A stretch of 64,000 nt of DNA from the NCBI RefSeq assembly GCF_019711685.1, contig NZ_JAIGYQ010000001.1, forward strand, positions 248,001-312,000, in the 5' to 3' direction. Below the pieces are notes generated by a model. That model did not search any database. It was not told where the DNA came from and saw only the letters and a program-made list of their open reading frames with translations. The position numbers and the translations under genes are program-made. Every line of letters begins with the position of its first letter. The stretch's first letter is position 1. Shown piece after piece: positions 40,304 to 51,944 of this stretch. The DNA is from Helicobacter turcicus (GTDB lineage: Bacteria; Campylobacterota; Campylobacteria; Campylobacterales; Helicobacteraceae).

Positions 40304-40990
40304 CTATACCCTTTTTATAGTCCAAGGTTTTAAGAAAAGTAAAATTGTAATTCCACATAAAATACTTAATAACAAAAAATTCTCTTTTGGAAATACTATT
40401 AACCCAAAAACTCCTAGCACACAAGCAATATAAAAAGGTTCTTTTAATTTAGAGTTTTGCAACAATGAAAGCGTCAGCGCACTAAAAAGTGCTGTTAGCA
40501 CAAACTCAATCCCAGCAGGATTCAACTGAAAATACTCACCCAAAAAGATTCCAATACCACAACCAATAATCCAATACAAATGATTCAAAAGCGTAATAAA
40601 TAGATAGTTTTTCTCCATTGCTTTAGAATCATTAGAATCCAAAGCTGCTTGATTACCCTTAAGCACTGCAAAAGTTTCATCTGTTAGCCCAAAAAGCACA
40701 TAATACTTGCTAAGTCCAAAATTCTTAATGTCTTCTGTAATAGAGAGTGCGTAAAAAAGATGTCTAACATTTAACAAAAAGGAAGCAATTGCTATTTCAA
40801 AAAGCCCAGTGTGTGTAGCTAATAGTGAAACTAGCAAAAACTGCCCAGTCCCTGTAAAAACCACAACAGCACTTAGGATTCCATAATACCAAGGCAAATG
40901 CAAATTTGCATACAAAATTCCAAAAGTTACACCAAGAGGTATATAACCCATTAACACCGGCAATGTCTGTATAAAACTTCTAAAAAACAT
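40304..40990 (-). CDS. azlC: Branched-chain amino acid exporter, large subunit (AzlC)
   Basis: A polytopic membrane protein with the AzlC signature: LPVLMGYIPLGVTFGILYAN at the N-terminus, VVVFTGTGQFLLVSLLA, then IASFLLNVRHLFYALSI and YVLFGLTDETFAVL. I choose ATG 40990 (MFFRSFIQTLPVL, 228 aa), preceded by GGAAAAG; a TTG at 41002 lacks a site. It is the first gene of the long minus-strand operon to 35108. Confidence 0.9.
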   Translation of the reverse strand: MFFRSFIQTLPVLMGYIPLGVTFGILYANLHLPWYYGILSAVVVFTGTGQFLLVSLLATHTGLFEIAIASFLLNVRHLFYALSITEDIKNFGLSKYYVLFGLTDETFAVLKGNQAALDSNDSKAMEKNYLFITLLNHLYWIIGCGIGIFLGEYFQLNPAGIEFVLTALFSALTLSLLQNSKLKEPFYIACVLGVFGLIVFPKENFLLLSILCGITILLFLKPWTIKRV

Positions 40991-41048
40991 AGACTTTTCC
41001 AAAAAATAAAGTGCGCATTATAGCAAAATTACCTTCTGCATAATCCCA

Positions 41049-41519
41049 CTAAAACATCATATACCCAAGCAAAATACATTTATCAAAATAAGGCAAAACA
41101 CACATTGCATTGATTTTTCCACCGATTCCAATATCCTTTAAAGTCTCGTAATAACGAATATCAAACTGCAAATTGCTCCCCCTTTGTGTTGCGACTCCAA
41201 CCCCACTTTGCTCATTAAAATAAATAAAACGTTCTAGCACATCAAACACTAATACCAAAGAGTAGTATTGATTTAAAATCTCTTTTTCTTTTAAAGGAAG
41301 CAAATGGTAAGCATCCGCACTCACAAGTAAGCGATTTCTAAAACGTACAAAATTGCGCTCTAACGTTTGTTTATGGATTTGTTCATAAAAAGTGTCAAAA
41401 TCTATAGCTCCCGCTCCTTTAGACATGCTAAAGAATAAAAACAAGACAAAAAGGATTCTAGCTTTTTTTAAAAAAACGCAAAAATTAAAACGTTTCAATA
41501 ATCTCTTCGAAAGCTCCAT
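41049..41519 (-). CDS. Hypothetical exported protein downstream of purL
   Basis: A 156-residue protein with a basic N-terminus followed by a hydrophobic stretch ([19 protein letters not shown]), probably a signal peptide cleaved near GAGA-ID. The mature part has mixed helices ([22 protein letters not shown]) and several Cys and aromatic residues near the end. I do not recognise the family. Its ATG lies 35 bp inside the end of purL, so it depends on the purL transcript. Confidence 0.6.
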   Translation of the reverse strand: MELSKRLLKRFNFCVFLKKARILFVLFLFFSMSKGAGAIDFDTFYEQIHKQTLERNFVRFRNRLLVSADAYHLLPLKEKEILNQYYSLVLVFDVLERFIYFNEQSGVGVATQRGSNLQFDIRYYETLKDIGIGGKINAMCVLPYFDKCILLGYMMF

Positions 41520-43695
41520 AAAATGTTTCTTTTGCTTCTTTTAATGGAATTATAATATCACTCATTACAATATTTTCGCCACCTAGTATTGCAATCTTAA
41601 CCAACTCAAAATTAGAATCTCCTAGCATTATTTTTAATTGCGCAATATTTTGAGATTCTAATGCCACTAAAACTTGTGTTGGTGCCTCACCAAAGAGTGC
41701 TTTAAAGTCTAAATCTACCACTCCTTTGCAACCCATATTTCCACGCACACAAGCCTTAGCAAGAGCAATAGCCACGCCACCTTGATACACATCAACTGCG
41801 GCATTTAGGATTCCACGCTCATTTGCTGCATTTAAAACACTCCATAAATACAGCTCATCCTGTAAAGAAATCTTTGCAGTTACACCCTTAATGGAATTTC
41901 CAAAGTATTTTGCTACCAAACTCGCTCCAAATTCAGGCATTACACTCTTAGATTTTAGCAAATACACTTCTAAACCTTCTTTATTAAAATTTGAACACAA
42001 CACATTATTAATATTATCTATAACCCCAACTCCCGCTATACTTGGTGTTGGATAAATATCCTTGCCATTTGTTTGGTTGTATAAACTCACATTGCCACTA
42101 ACAACAGGCGTATTTAGTGCCTTGCAAGATTCTTTAATCCCCTCACACGTTTCTTTAAACTGCCACATTACTTCAGGATTTTCTGGGCTTCCAAAATTTA
42201 AGCAATCTGTAATTGCTAAAGCCCTGCCTCCTCGTAATGCAATATCACGTCCTACTTTTGCTACCGATTGTTTTGCGCCCTCCTTTGGATTTAAATAACA
42301 AAGTCTTGCTTGAGAAGCCACACTCATTCCTAACCCCTTGCCATTTTCTTTAACGCGAATTACACTTGCCCCACCAGAACCACTTGATACAATAGTATTT
42401 GTCTGCACACTAGAATCATATTGCGAATACACCCACGCTTTGTCGCATACTTCAGGACTTTTAAGCAACTCTCTAAAGACTGCATTTTTATCTTTGGACT
42501 CCAATTCTTGTGAATTGAGGGTTTCTATGAAATCTAAATAACTAGGATTCTCACTCACAGGACGTTTTAGAATTGGAGCTTTCTCACTTAAAGGAGCAAT
42601 TGGAATCTCAGCACACTTATTATTTTGCCAAAATAACTCCATTTTTCCACTATTTGTTACCTCCCCAATAATTGCACAATCTAACTCCCATTTTGCAAAA
42701 ATCTCCATAATCTCCGCTTCGCAACCTTTTTTTGCACAAATTAACATTCTCTCTTGACTCTCACTCAACATTAGCTCATAAGGTGTCATTCCAGCTTCAC
42801 GCATTGGCACTTTATCAAGATACATCACCATTCCACTACCACTGCGCCCAGCCATTTCAAAACTCGAGCTTGTTAGCCCTGCTGCCCCCATATCTTGAAT
42901 TCCGACAATTAAATCCCTTTTAAACAACTCTAAACACGCTTCTAAAAGTAACTTTTCTGTAAAAGGATCGCCTACTTGCACCGTTGGGCGCAATGCTTTT
43001 GAATATTCACTAAAAGAATCACTACTCATTACTGCCCCGCCTAAACCATCTCGTCCTGTTTTTGAACCCACATAAATCACAGGATTTCCTATTCCACTTG
43101 CTTTACCATAGAAAATTGCGTCATTTTTCACAATCCCTAAAGAAAACGCATTCACTAAAATATTCCCCTCATAGCTAGACTCAAAGCTCATTTCACCGCC
43201 AATTGTTGGCACACCCATACAATTACCATAACCTCCAATCCCAGCCACAACACCACGCAACAAATATCTATGCTTTGCTCCTATTAAATCACGTCTTGTA
43301 ATATCCCCAAAACGAATCGCATTTAAGCTTGCAACAACCCTTGCACCCATTGTAAAAATATCACGCATAATGCCACCTACACCTGTTGCAGCTCCTGCAT
43401 AAGGCTCAATGAAACTTGGGTGATTATGCGATTCCATTTTAAACACCGCACCATATCCACCACCAATATCAATCACACCAGCATTTTCACCCGGACCTTG
43501 AATCACCCATGGGGCACGTGTTGGAAACCCATTTAAGTAGATTTTACTTGATTTATAACTGCAATGCTCACTCCACATTGCAGAAAAAATTCCAATCTCA
43601 ACAAGATTTGGCTCACGTCCTAAAATACTCAAAATCTTTGCGTAATCCTCTTGTGTTAGCTTGTGTTGTTTTAAGACTTGGGGTAGATTCTCCAT
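41485..43695 (-). CDS. purL: Phosphoribosylformylglycinamidine synthase, PurL subunit
   Basis: Fourth step of purine synthesis: FGAR to FGAM with ATP and ammonia from glutamine. This is the small, PurS/PurQ-dependent type (736 aa). Motifs include [13 protein letters not shown] near the N-terminus, [72 protein letters not shown] and [15 protein letters not shown]. The purS and purQ genes are not in the window. It is divergent from ppsA. Confidence 0.97.
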   Translation of the reverse strand: MENLPQVLKQHKLTQEDYAKILSILGREPNLVEIGIFSAMWSEHCSYKSSKIYLNGFPTRAPWVIQGPGENAGVIDIGGGYGAVFKMESHNHPSFIEPYAGAATGVGGIMRDIFTMGARVVASLNAIRFGDITRRDLIGAKHRYLLRGVVAGIGGYGNCMGVPTIGGEMSFESSYEGNILVNAFSLGIVKNDAIFYGKASGIGNPVIYVGSKTGRDGLGGAVMSSDSFSEYSKALRPTVQVGDPFTEKLLLEACLELFKRDLIVGIQDMGAAGLTSSSFEMAGRSGSGMVMYLDKVPMREAGMTPYELMLSESQERMLICAKKGCEAEIMEIFAKWELDCAIIGEVTNSGKMELFWQNNKCAEIPIAPLSEKAPILKRPVSENPSYLDFIETLNSQELESKDKNAVFRELLKSPEVCDKAWVYSQYDSSVQTNTIVSSGSGGASVIRVKENGKGLGMSVASQARLCYLNPKEGAKQSVAKVGRDIALRGGRALAITDCLNFGSPENPEVMWQFKETCEGIKESCKALNTPVVSGNVSLYNQTNGKDIYPTPSIAGVGVIDNINNVLCSNFNKEGLEVYLLKSKSVMPEFGASLVAKYFGNSIKGVTAKISLQDELYLWSVLNAANERGILNAAVDVYQGGVAIALAKACVRGNMGCKGVVDLDFKALFGEAPTQVLVALESQNIAQLKIMLGDSNFELVKIAILGGENIVMSDIIIPLKEAKETFYGAFEEIIETF

Positions 43696-43895
43696 CTTAT
43701 GACTTCCTTAAGAAATTAATGTGCTTTTACAGACTCTTTGTGTGTAAATTTTACAAAATAACTAAAAGTTTAGCAAATGACGCATAAAGTAGAAATAAAC
43801 TAAGATTGCAATAAAGTTAAATTCTGTAAAATATGCGCGTTTTGCTTCATAGCAACCATAATAATGTTTAGGAATGATTTAAGGAGAAAAGTAGG

Positions 43896-46319
43896 ATGAA
43901 ATACATCAAGTTTTTCAAAGAGTTAAATAATAGAGATGTTCCCATAGTTGGAGGAAAGAACGCAAGTATTGGCGAGATGTTTCAAGAGCTTGTTCCAATG
44001 GGAATCAAAGTTCCAAATGGCTTTGCAATCACAAGTGAAGCATATTGGTATTTGCTTGATAGTGCAGGAATTAGAGAAAAAATCAAAGAATTACTTGATG
44101 GGATTGATGTAACAGAAATTGATGTATTAAATGTCCGCTCCAAAAAAATCCGTGATATGATTTTTGGAACGCCCCTACCAGAAGATTTACGCAAGGAAAT
44201 CCTAGAAGCCTACAGAATCTTAAGCGAAGAATACAAAATGGAAGAAGCTGATGTAGCCGTTAGGAGTTCTGCTACTGCTGAAGACTTACCTGATGCTTCT
44301 TTTGCGGGACAGCAAGACACATATTTAAGTGTGCAAGGACAAACAGAACTTATTCACTATATAAAATCCTGCCTTGCCTCACTCTTTACAGATAGAGCAG
44401 TAAGCTACCGAGCTTCAAGAGGATTTGATCATTTTAAAGTCGCACTCTCTGTTGGGGTACAAAAAATGGTGCGCTCTGATAAAGGAAGCTCTGGAGTTAT
44501 GTTTAGTATTGATACAGAAACAGGCTTTAAAGATGCGGTGTTTATCACTTCAAGCTGGGGATTAGGTGAAAATGTTGTAGGTGGAACGGTTAATCCTGAT
44601 GAATTTTATGTCTTTAAACCTGCGTTAGAACTAGGTAAGCGCCCAATCTTAAAACGTCAATTAGGCTTTAAAAACATCAAAATGGTCTATGCAGCACCTG
44701 GCTCTCCTCACCCTACAAAAAACATTGAAACTACAGAAGAAGAGCTTAAAAGCTTCTCATTAAATGATGATGAGATTCTAACTTTAGCGCGCTATGCAAT
44801 GCTAATTGAAAAGCACTATTCCAAAGAAGCTGGTGAATATCGTCCAATGGATATGGAGTGGGCAAAAGATGGTAATAGCGGCGAACTTTTTATCGTGCAA
44901 GCACGTCCAGAGACTGTGCAAAGTCAAAAAATGAAAAAACAAAGCAATACGCTTGAAAAATATTTTTTTAAAGAGAAAGAAGAAAAAGAGATTCTCCTTA
45001 CTGGAAAAGCTGTGGGTGGGAAAATTAGCACAGGTAAAGTTCGTATAATTGATAATATCGCAAATATGGGCGAACTAAAACAAGGGGAAATTCTTGTAAC
45101 AGACAACACTGACCCAGATTGGGAACCCGCAATGAAAAAGGCTGCTGCTGTAATTACAAACCGCGGTGGGCGCACTTGCCATGCTGCTATTGTTGCGCGT
45201 GAAATTGGTGTGCCAGCAATCGTAGGTGCAGTAGGTGCAACAGAAAAACTAGAAACAGGAATGGAAGTAACCGTTTCTTGTGCAGAGGGTGAGGATGGAT
45301 TTGTGTATGCTGGAATCCATTCTTTTGAGATTGAAAGGATTGATTTAGATAGTCTAGAACAACCTAAAACAAAAATTTATATGAATATTGGCAACCCAGA
45401 AAAAGCTTTTGCTTTTTCTATGCTTCCAAATAACGGCGTTGGGCTTGCTAGAATGGAATTTATTATCAATAACTACATTAAAGCTCACCCTCTAGCACTC
45501 ATTGATTTACACAATGGGAATAAAGAATTTGATGGTGTAGAAGGCGTTAGAGAAATTATGTCTGGCTATGCAAACCCAAAAGACTTTTTTGTTAAAAAAA
45601 TCGCTGAAGGTGTAGGAATGATAGCATCAGCATTCTATCCAAAACCCGTAATTGTGCGCACAAGCGATTTTAAAACTAACGAATATTGCCGAATGGTGGG
45701 CGGAAAAAATTATGAACCTCACGAAGAAAATCCAATGATCGGTTATCGTGGTGCGTCTCGCTACTATTCTGAACAATACCGCCAAGCCTTTGAATGGGAA
45801 TGTCAAGCCATAGCAATGGCTAGAAACGAAATGGGTTTTACAAATATGAAAATTATGGTGCCATTCCTAAGAACACCAGAAGAAGGACGTAGAGTTTTAG
45901 AGATTATGCGTAAGAATGGACTTGCACAAGGGGAGAATGGCTTAGAAATTTATGTAATGTGCGAATTACCTGTGAATGTAATTATGGCAGATGAATTTTT
46001 ACAACTCTTTGATGGATTCTCCATTGGTTCAAACGACCTTACACAGCTAACACTTGGCGTAGATAGAGATGGAGAGCTTGTAAGCCATATCTTTGATGAG
46101 AGAAATCCTGCATTACTCAAAATGTTTAAAATGGCAATTGATGCGTGTAAAAAACATAATAAATACTGCGGAATCTGCGGACAAGCACCAAGTGATTATC
46201 CAGAAATTGCAAAATTTTTAGTAGAAAATGGAATTACATCTGTCTCTCTAAACCCAGATTCCATTATTGAGGCTTGGGATAAAATCGTAAAATTAGAGAA
46301 AAAATTAGGAATCCAATAA
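43896..46319 (+). CDS. ppsA: Phosphoenolpyruvate synthase
   Basis: Converts pyruvate, ATP and water to PEP, AMP and phosphate, feeding gluconeogenesis in an organism that grows on amino and organic acids. The N-terminal ATP-grasp domain has [12 protein letters not shown] and [21 protein letters not shown]. The phospho-His domain has the swivelling H429 in [15 protein letters not shown], and the C-terminal PEP domain has [10 protein letters not shown] with the acid/base C761. It has 807 residues. ATG follows AAGGAG. It ends at a clear hairpin terminator. Confidence 0.97.
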   Translation: MKYIKFFKELNNRDVPIVGGKNASIGEMFQELVPMGIKVPNGFAITSEAYWYLLDSAGIREKIKELLDGIDVTEIDVLNVRSKKIRDMIFGTPLPEDLRKEILEAYRILSEEYKMEEADVAVRSSATAEDLPDASFAGQQDTYLSVQGQTELIHYIKSCLASLFTDRAVSYRASRGFDHFKVALSVGVQKMVRSDKGSSGVMFSIDTETGFKDAVFITSSWGLGENVVGGTVNPDEFYVFKPALELGKRPILKRQLGFKNIKMVYAAPGSPHPTKNIETTEEELKSFSLNDDEILTLARYAMLIEKHYSKEAGEYRPMDMEWAKDGNSGELFIVQARPETVQSQKMKKQSNTLEKYFFKEKEEKEILLTGKAVGGKISTGKVRIIDNIANMGELKQGEILVTDNTDPDWEPAMKKAAAVITNRGGRTCHAAIVAREIGVPAIVGAVGATEKLETGMEVTVSCAEGEDGFVYAGIHSFEIERIDLDSLEQPKTKIYMNIGNPEKAFAFSMLPNNGVGLARMEFIINNYIKAHPLALIDLHNGNKEFDGVEGVREIMSGYANPKDFFVKKIAEGVGMIASAFYPKPVIVRTSDFKTNEYCRMVGGKNYEPHEENPMIGYRGASRYYSEQYRQAFEWECQAIAMARNEMGFTNMKIMVPFLRTPEEGRRVLEIMRKNGLAQGENGLEIYVMCELPVNVIMADEFLQLFDGFSIGSNDLTQLTLGVDRDGELVSHIFDERNPALLKMFKMAIDACKKHNKYCGICGQAPSDYPEIAKFLVENGITSVSLNPDSIIEAWDKIVKLEKKLGIQ

Positions 46320-46325
46320 ACAAAT

Positions 46326-46350
46326 GCAGGGCATCTCCCTGCTTAACTTT
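46326..46350 (+). terminator. Rho-independent terminator of ppsA
   Basis: The stem GCAGGG (46326-46331) pairs with CCCTGC (46337-46342) around a 5-base loop and is followed by TTAACTTT. It starts 6 bp after the ppsA stop. Confidence 0.75.
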
Positions 46351-46408
46351 AAAGAATCTTAAAAACGATTCAACACTATTTTTGAAAAACTTTTACAATT
46401 TTGCATTG

Positions 46409-46414
46409 TATAAT
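46409..46414 (+). promoter_or_regulatory. -10 promoter of serB
   Basis: TATAAT in ATTGTATAATTTAC, 25 bp before the TTG start of serB. Its position rules out a longer reading of serB from 46401, because that start would lie inside the promoter. Confidence 0.65.
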
Positions 46415-46439
46415 TTACTTTTCTAACATAAGGATTTTC

Positions 46440-47063
46440 TTGAAACTTGCTATCTTTGATTTTGATTCAACTTTAATGAATGGAGAAACAATTGACCTTC
46501 TAGCCCAAGCAAATGGGAGTGCAGACGCTGTGCAAACTATCACAAAAGAAGCAATGGGAGGTAAAATGGATTTTCACCAAAGCTTAAAACTTCGCGTTGC
46601 AACACTTAAAGGAATGCCACTAACTAAAGTTCAAGAAGTTTGCAATAGCCTAAAATATAATCTTGGAGCAAAAGAGCTTATAGAAGAATTAAAAGCAAGG
46701 AACTATAAAATCGTTGTTTTTAGTGGCGGATTTGATGAAGGGGTAAGTGCTGGACAAAAGGTGCTAGGCTACCATATCCACTTTAGCAACAAACTCCACC
46801 ACAAAGATGGAATCTTAACAGGAGAAGTGGGTGGTGAGATGATGTTTAACTACTCTAAAGGGAGAATGACGGAGAAAATCCAAACACTGCTTAATGCAAC
46901 TTATGAAAGCACCATTGCCATTGGTGATGGGGCAAATGATGTTTCAATGTTTCATTGTGCTAAAAAGAAAGTGGCATTTTGTGCAAAACCGATTCTTAAA
47001 GAGGCTGCCAACATTGTTATAGATGAAAAAAACTTAATGCTTATTGCTAAGCATTTAGACTAA
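46440..47063 (+). CDS. serB: Phosphoserine phosphatase
   Basis: Last step of serine synthesis; HAD-superfamily phosphatase. The catalytic DxDxT is at the very N-terminus (KLAIFDFDSTLM; D7 and D9). Motif II is FSGGF, the Lys is in KGRMTEKI, and the Asp motif is IGDGANDVSM. I place the start at TTG 46440, 6 bases after AAGGAT. This gives 207 aa and puts the active site where relatives have it. Confidence 0.95.
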   Translation: MKLAIFDFDSTLMNGETIDLLAQANGSADAVQTITKEAMGGKMDFHQSLKLRVATLKGMPLTKVQEVCNSLKYNLGAKELIEELKARNYKIVVFSGGFDEGVSAGQKVLGYHIHFSNKLHHKDGILTGEVGGEMMFNYSKGRMTEKIQTLLNATYESTIAIGDGANDVSMFHCAKKKVAFCAKPILKEAANIVIDEKNLMLIAKHLD

Positions 47064-47074
47064 GGAGATTTTTG

Positions 47075-48073
47075 ATGCAAGAAAATATTTCATTTTCACT
47101 TTGGTGTGATTTTATTGAGCGTAATTTTTTAGAAAATGATTTTACAAAAATGGTCCAAGATGGAATCATAAATGGTGCCACAAGCAATCCCGCAATTTTT
47201 CAACAAGCTCTTTTAAACGAAAGCTACCAAATGCAAAAAGATTCTCTGCAAGAAGAGGATAAAAAAAGCATTTATGAAACTCTTGCAAAAACAGATATTC
47301 AACGCGCAGCAGAGATATTGAAACCACTTTATGATAATAATCCAAATGATGGCTATATTAGCATTGAAGTGGATCCTAATCTCTGTGATAATGCTAAGGC
47401 AACCACTGAAGAGGGAATCCGCTTATTTAACGCAATTGGTTATCCTAATGTGATGATTAAGATTCCAGCAACAAAGGCTGGATTTAGTGCGATGGAAGAA
47501 CTTATTACACATGGAATCTCTGTAAATGCTACGCTTGTATTTAGCAAAACTCAAGTCATTGGCTGTATGGAAGCTTTTAAAAGAGGTTATGAGCAACTCA
47601 AACAATTTAGCAAACGTGAATTAAAAGACCTTCCACGCGCTGTTGTGAGTATTTTTGTATCCCGTTTTGACCGCAAATGTGATTCCATCTTAAAAGAACA
47701 TGGAATCCCTACTGCCACACTTGGTATTAAAAACGCACAATATCTCTACCATATCTTAAATAGTTATGCACTCCCCGGTGTGCGCGCACTCTTTGCAAGC
47801 ACCGGCGTAAAAGGAGATGATTTAGAACCAGCTTATTATATTAAAGAGTTGTATCACCCCTATGCAATTAACACTGCTCCACTCTCCGCTATTGAAGCAT
47901 TTAATAATAATGAAGCGAGTGAAACATATTTACCAAGCATTGAAGAGCTTGAAGAGTTCTTAAAAAGCGTAAATGACGTGGGTGTAAATTTGGATTCCGT
48001 ATCCGAAGAGTTATTAGAACAAGGTTTGAATGATTTTAAAGTAGCATTTTCCAAAATTCTAGAAAGTTTATAG
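47075..48073 (+). CDS. tal: Transaldolase
   Basis: Pentose phosphate pathway enzyme exchanging a dihydroxyacetone unit between sugar phosphates. The TIM-barrel has INGATSNPAIFQQAL near the N-terminus, ISIEVDPNLCDNAKAT, the Schiff-base Lys K129 in VMIKIPATKAG, and GISVNATLVFSKTQ. ATG 47075 follows AAGGAG with good spacing; a TTG at 47072 is less likely. It has 332 residues and follows serB by 11 bp. Confidence 0.95.
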   Translation: MQENISFSLWCDFIERNFLENDFTKMVQDGIINGATSNPAIFQQALLNESYQMQKDSLQEEDKKSIYETLAKTDIQRAAEILKPLYDNNPNDGYISIEVDPNLCDNAKATTEEGIRLFNAIGYPNVMIKIPATKAGFSAMEELITHGISVNATLVFSKTQVIGCMEAFKRGYEQLKQFSKRELKDLPRAVVSIFVSRFDRKCDSILKEHGIPTATLGIKNAQYLYHILNSYALPGVRALFASTGVKGDDLEPAYYIKELYHPYAINTAPLSAIEAFNNNEASETYLPSIEELEEFLKSVNDVGVNLDSVSEELLEQGLNDFKVAFSKILESL

Positions 48074-48105
48074 GCGAATTTAAACATAGTTTTTGCAAAA
48101 AGTGC

Positions 48106-48111
48106 TATAAT
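48106..48111 (+). promoter_or_regulatory. Extended -10 promoter (AGTGC-TATAAT) of rplY
   Basis: TATAAT preceded by TGC, 33 bp upstream of the rplY ATG and 32 bp after the tal stop. This gives rplY a start site of its own. Confidence 0.65.
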
Positions 48112-48144
48112 CACAGCCCTAGATTTTATTTTTAAGGACAATCA

Positions 48145-48681
48145 ATGTTAAGTGGAATAATTAGAGAGAGTATTTCAAAAGCGAATACAAAAACGCTAAG
48201 AAAAAATGGTTATCTAATTGCTAATATCTATGGAAAAGGCAAAGAGAATATCCATTGCGCATTCAAGCGCAATGACTTCGTTAGAGAAGTGAAGAAAAAA
48301 ACAGATTTAATCTTTGATGTAGAAGTTGGCACACAAAAATACCCTGTTGTTATCCAAGAATACCAAAAAGATCCTGTTACTAGTGAGATTATCCATGTGG
48401 ATTTAATGCTAGCTCAAAAAGGAATTGAGGCAAAATATTCTGTAAAAGTGCGCACTATTGGAACACCAAAAGGTCTTAAGAATAAAGGCGTCTTAATGAT
48501 GTCTAAAAAACGCATTAAAGTTAAATCAGCACCTGAAAATCTCCCAAAAGATTATGAAATTAATGTGAGCAATTTAGATGTGGGCGATGTTGTGCTTGTG
48601 CGTGATTTACCTCCATTTAATGGAGTAAAAATCGTTGAACGTGATGATGTTGCTATTGTTGGTGTAATTAAGTCTCGCTAA
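48145..48681 (+). CDS. rplY: 50S ribosomal protein L25 (Ctc type)
   Basis: 5S rRNA-binding protein. The longer Ctc/TL5 form of 178 residues has the N-terminal RNA-binding domain ([29 protein letters not shown]) and the C-terminal beta domain ([21 protein letters not shown] and [16 protein letters not shown]). ATG follows AAGGACAATC. The order tal-rplY-pth-lptG-like is as in H. pylori. Confidence 0.95.
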   Translation: MLSGIIRESISKANTKTLRKNGYLIANIYGKGKENIHCAFKRNDFVREVKKKTDLIFDVEVGTQKYPVVIQEYQKDPVTSEIIHVDLMLAQKGIEAKYSVKVRTIGTPKGLKNKGVLMMSKKRIKVKSAPENLPKDYEINVSNLDVGDVVLVRDLPPFNGVKIVERDDVAIVGVIKSR

Positions 48682-48704
48682 TTTGCGCTTATATTTTTAC
48701 GCGA

Positions 48705-49328
48705 ATGTTTCTAATTGTAGGTTTAGGGAATCCGGGACAAAAATACCAAAACAATCGCCACAATATCGGCTTTAGAGTCATTGACTCCCTAATCCAGACA
48801 CTAAACACCGCAAAACAAAGCGCCAAAGACTTTCAAGGAGAGCTTCATAAGAGCTCTCAACTTCTCCTCCTAAAACCCAAAACTTTTATGAATCTCTCAG
48901 GAAAATCTGTCCAAAGTGTGCTTAATTTTTATAAAATCACAGATTTTTTAGTTATCCATGATGAATTAGATTTACCCTTTGGTGCAGTGAAATTTAAATT
49001 TGGTGGAGGCAATGGCGGACACAATGGATTAAAATCCATAGATTCACTCTGCGGAAATCACTATTACAGAATCCGATATGGAATCGGCAAACCTGCTATT
49101 AAATCGCAGACAATAAACTGGGTGTTACAAGATTTTAGTGCTTTAGAAGAAGAGCAAAATCAAGCACTCATTGCGCACTCTGCAAATGCAGCTTTAGAGA
49201 TTGCAAAGCTAGATTCAAGTGATGGGCTTGCTACTAAAATTTCTAACAAATGGACTCTTTCTCCAAAATTAAATAAAGATACCTACTCTACCTCCACGCA
49301 ATCCAAAAACCTTTTCAAAGTGACATAA
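48705..49328 (+). CDS. pth: Peptidyl-tRNA hydrolase
   Basis: Frees tRNA from prematurely dropped peptidyl-tRNAs. Active-site residues are N9 (VGLGNPGQKY), H19 (NNRHNIGF), D85 (VIHDELDLPFG) and the Asn in GGNGGHNGLKS. At 207 aa it has about 15 more residues than usual, a polar Ser/Thr/Lys-rich tail. Its TAA overlaps the ATG of the next gene (TAATG). Confidence 0.95.
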   Translation: MFLIVGLGNPGQKYQNNRHNIGFRVIDSLIQTLNTAKQSAKDFQGELHKSSQLLLLKPKTFMNLSGKSVQSVLNFYKITDFLVIHDELDLPFGAVKFKFGGGNGGHNGLKSIDSLCGNHYYRIRYGIGKPAIKSQTINWVLQDFSALEEEQNQALIAHSANAALEIAKLDSSDGLATKISNKWTLSPKLNKDTYSTSTQSKNLFKVT

Positions 49329-50401
49329 TGAGTTTATTTTTTCGCTACATCAGCTTTTTATATTTAAAATACCTCTTCTTTTTATTTGTTTCTTTGGAAT
49401 GTTTTTTTGTTGCTATTGATTTAATTAAATTCCTTGATAGCCTCCCAAGTTCTGCAAATCTTTTTATCCTCTTGCTTGTATATGATTTTATGTATGCTTC
49501 ACAATTTATTTTGCCTCTTTCACTAATTTTGGCGCAAATTGTGCTGATGATAAATCTACTAAGAAGTGCGCAATTTACAGCATTTTTGGCACTTGGTTAT
49601 GCAAGAGTAAAAATCTTTTATCCCATTTTTTTATTAAGTTTTCTTATTACACTTTTATTTATCGCACTTAATGCAACACCCTTTGCTTATGCTAAGGAGC
49701 GCGTAGATTTAATTATCAATCAAGGCTTTGTGGGTAATTATAAAAGTGATTTATTTGTAAAATACAATCAAAACTACATTTATTTTAAAAAAATATACCC
49801 TTTATTGCAGAGTGCAGAAGGTGTTGTTGTGTATGAGTTTGATAGCACAAAAAATATGCTAACTAGTATTGTAGAATCCAAAAAGGCGCAATTTAACGGG
49901 AGAGATTGGATTTTAGAAAATGTAACAATCACAACACTAGATGACACCCTAGAGTTTAGCAAGAATCCTCTAAAAGTGCAAAAAGAAAGCACTTATAAAA
50001 CTTTGCACGATTTTAAACCAAAAATCTTGGAGAATATTTACGAAAAACAAGGAAACATTTCAATCCTTGACGCATTTGAAGCTCTTATACTTTTAAAAAT
50101 GCAAAATGCAAGCACACAAAAGGTACGTGGAGCACTCTATAATCTACTCTTTTTTCCTTTCTTTGCCCCTTTAATTATGATTTGTCTTTCCATTTTTATT
50201 CCAAATTCCAACCGCTATGCAAATTTTAGCTTAATGACTTTAGGAATGGTATTGGGTATTCTAATCACTTGGGGAATATTTTTTAGTTTCTCAAAACTTT
50301 CAATAAGTGGCTTCTTGCAACCCGAATTTAGTGTGCTAATACCAATATTTACATTGTTTTTAGCGAGTAACTTTTGCTTGTATAAAATCTTAAAAACATA
50401 A
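49328..50401 (+). CDS. LptF/LptG family permease
   Basis: Inner-membrane half of the LPS extraction transporter (YjgP/YjgQ family). Of 357 residues, the N-terminal helices include FFRYISFLYLKYLFFLFVSL and FMYASQFILPLSLILAQIVLMINLLRSAQF. A periplasmic jellyroll-like section follows (about 135-245), then three C-terminal helices (for example FFPFFAPLIMICLSIFIP). The family motif on gene-specific loops does not let me tell LptF from LptG. It is coupled to pth and followed by purH after 9 bp. Confidence 0.85.
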   Translation: MSLFFRYISFLYLKYLFFLFVSLECFFVAIDLIKFLDSLPSSANLFILLLVYDFMYASQFILPLSLILAQIVLMINLLRSAQFTAFLALGYARVKIFYPIFLLSFLITLLFIALNATPFAYAKERVDLIINQGFVGNYKSDLFVKYNQNYIYFKKIYPLLQSAEGVVVYEFDSTKNMLTSIVESKKAQFNGRDWILENVTITTLDDTLEFSKNPLKVQKESTYKTLHDFKPKILENIYEKQGNISILDAFEALILLKMQNASTQKVRGALYNLLFFPFFAPLIMICLSIFIPNSNRYANFSLMTLGMVLGILITWGIFFSFSKLSISGFLQPEFSVLIPIFTLFLASNFCLYKILKT

Positions 50402-50410
50402 GGAGTTTAA

Positions 50411-51943
50411 ATGGTGGCATTATTAAGCGTGAGCAACAAAAGCGGAATCGTAGAATTCGCAGAAGGACTTATTTCTCTAGGTTATGAGATTTTATCCACA
50501 GGCGGAACACTAAAAACACTAGAACAAAATGGAATCCAAGCCCTAGATGTCAGTCAATACACGCAAAGCCCAGAAATGTTTGATGGACGCGTAAAAACCC
50601 TACACCCAAAAGTCCATGGAGGAATCCTATATCGCCGTAATAATAGCGAAGATGTAGCAATAGCAAAACACTTCGGAATTGCGGATATTAGCCTAGTATG
50701 CGTAAATCTCTATCCTTTCAAAGCCACAATTGAACGCACTGATGATTTTAATACAATTATTGAAAACATTGACATTGGTGGTCCCTCTATGGTACGTGCA
50801 GCTGCAAAAAACTTCACCTCTGTGCTTATTGTTACAAATCCTAATGATTATACAAAAGTTTTAGAAAACCTACAAAGCAACAAAAACACTTTAGAATTTC
50901 GTCAAAGCATGATGATTAAGGCGTTTGAACACACAGCAGGCTATGATTGCATGATTGCAAATTATATGAATCAACGCTTTAACGGGGGATTTGGTGGGGC
51001 GCATTTTATTAGTGGCAAACTTGTCGCTCCAACACGTTATGGAGAAAATCCTCACCAAAAGGGCGCATATTACGAGTTTGAGAATTTCTACTCTAACATT
51101 TTTAAAACGTTAAAAGGCGAAATTAGCTTTAATAACCTAACAGATATTAATAGCGCGGTTAAAATTGCTTCAAGCTTTGGAGATGCTCCTTGTGTTAGCA
51201 TTATAAAACATGGAAATCCTTGTGGCTTTGCATTAAAAAGCAATGCACTAGAATCCTATAAAGAAGCACTAAAATGTGATAATATCTCTGCCTTTGGTGG
51301 TGTGGTAGCTGTGAATGCTCCTGTGGATATTGCTTTAGCGCAAGAGATTAATAAAATCTTTATTGAAGTGCTTGTTGCTCCACAAATTTTACCAGAAGCA
51401 TTAAAAGAATTTGAAAATAAAAAGAAAATCAAAATTTTCACATGTGGAGGAAAAACCCTAAAATTTCCAAAAGATACACAAGATTTTAAACACATTGAAG
51501 GAGGATTTGTATTGCAAGATTCTGATTGCGTAGAAATTAGCGAAATTAAAAATGCACAATGCGTTAGTCAAAGACAAGCTACAGAAGCGCAAATGCAAGA
51601 TTTAGAAATCGCCTATAAAATCGCAGCACTTGTGAAGTCAAACTGCGTGGTATATGTGAAGAATTCTGCGATGGTAGCCGTTGGAATGGGAATGACAAGT
51701 CGCGTAGATGCAACAAAAGCGGCAATTAAAAAAGCGCAAGATATGGGATTAGATTTAAAAGGTTGCGTGTTAGCAAGTGAAGCATTCTTTCCCTTTAAAG
51801 ATAGCATTGAAGAGGCACATAAAGTCGGTGTTAGTGCTGTGATTGAACCGGGAGGAAGCATTAGAGATGATGAAGTTATTGAATGTGCAAATGCTAATGG
51901 AATTGCTCTTTATTTTAGTGGAAAGAGACATTTTTTACACTAA
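50411..51943 (+). CDS. purH: Bifunctional AICAR transformylase/IMP cyclohydrolase
   Basis: Last two steps of IMP synthesis. The N-terminal cyclohydrolase domain has [17 protein letters not shown] and [17 protein letters not shown]. The transformylase domain has LRYGENPHQ in the variant form [16 protein letters not shown], then [23 protein letters not shown] and [15 protein letters not shown]. It has 510 residues. ATG follows AAGGAGTTTAA. It is convergent with the glycosyltransferase locus, whose last stop is 1 bp away. Confidence 0.97.
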   Translation: MVALLSVSNKSGIVEFAEGLISLGYEILSTGGTLKTLEQNGIQALDVSQYTQSPEMFDGRVKTLHPKVHGGILYRRNNSEDVAIAKHFGIADISLVCVNLYPFKATIERTDDFNTIIENIDIGGPSMVRAAAKNFTSVLIVTNPNDYTKVLENLQSNKNTLEFRQSMMIKAFEHTAGYDCMIANYMNQRFNGGFGGAHFISGKLVAPTRYGENPHQKGAYYEFENFYSNIFKTLKGEISFNNLTDINSAVKIASSFGDAPCVSIIKHGNPCGFALKSNALESYKEALKCDNISAFGGVVAVNAPVDIALAQEINKIFIEVLVAPQILPEALKEFENKKKIKIFTCGGKTLKFPKDTQDFKHIEGGFVLQDSDCVEISEIKNAQCVSQRQATEAQMQDLEIAYKIAALVKSNCVVYVKNSAMVAVGMGMTSRVDATKAAIKKAQDMGLDLKGCVLASEAFFPFKDSIEEAHKVGVSAVIEPGGSIRDDEVIECANANGIALYFSGKRHFLH

Positions 51944-51944
51944 A

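Noticed and set aside
46401-46439. A 5' extension of serB from 46401
   Set aside because: It would begin inside the TATAAT promoter and adds 13 residues before the universally N-terminal DxDxT motif.
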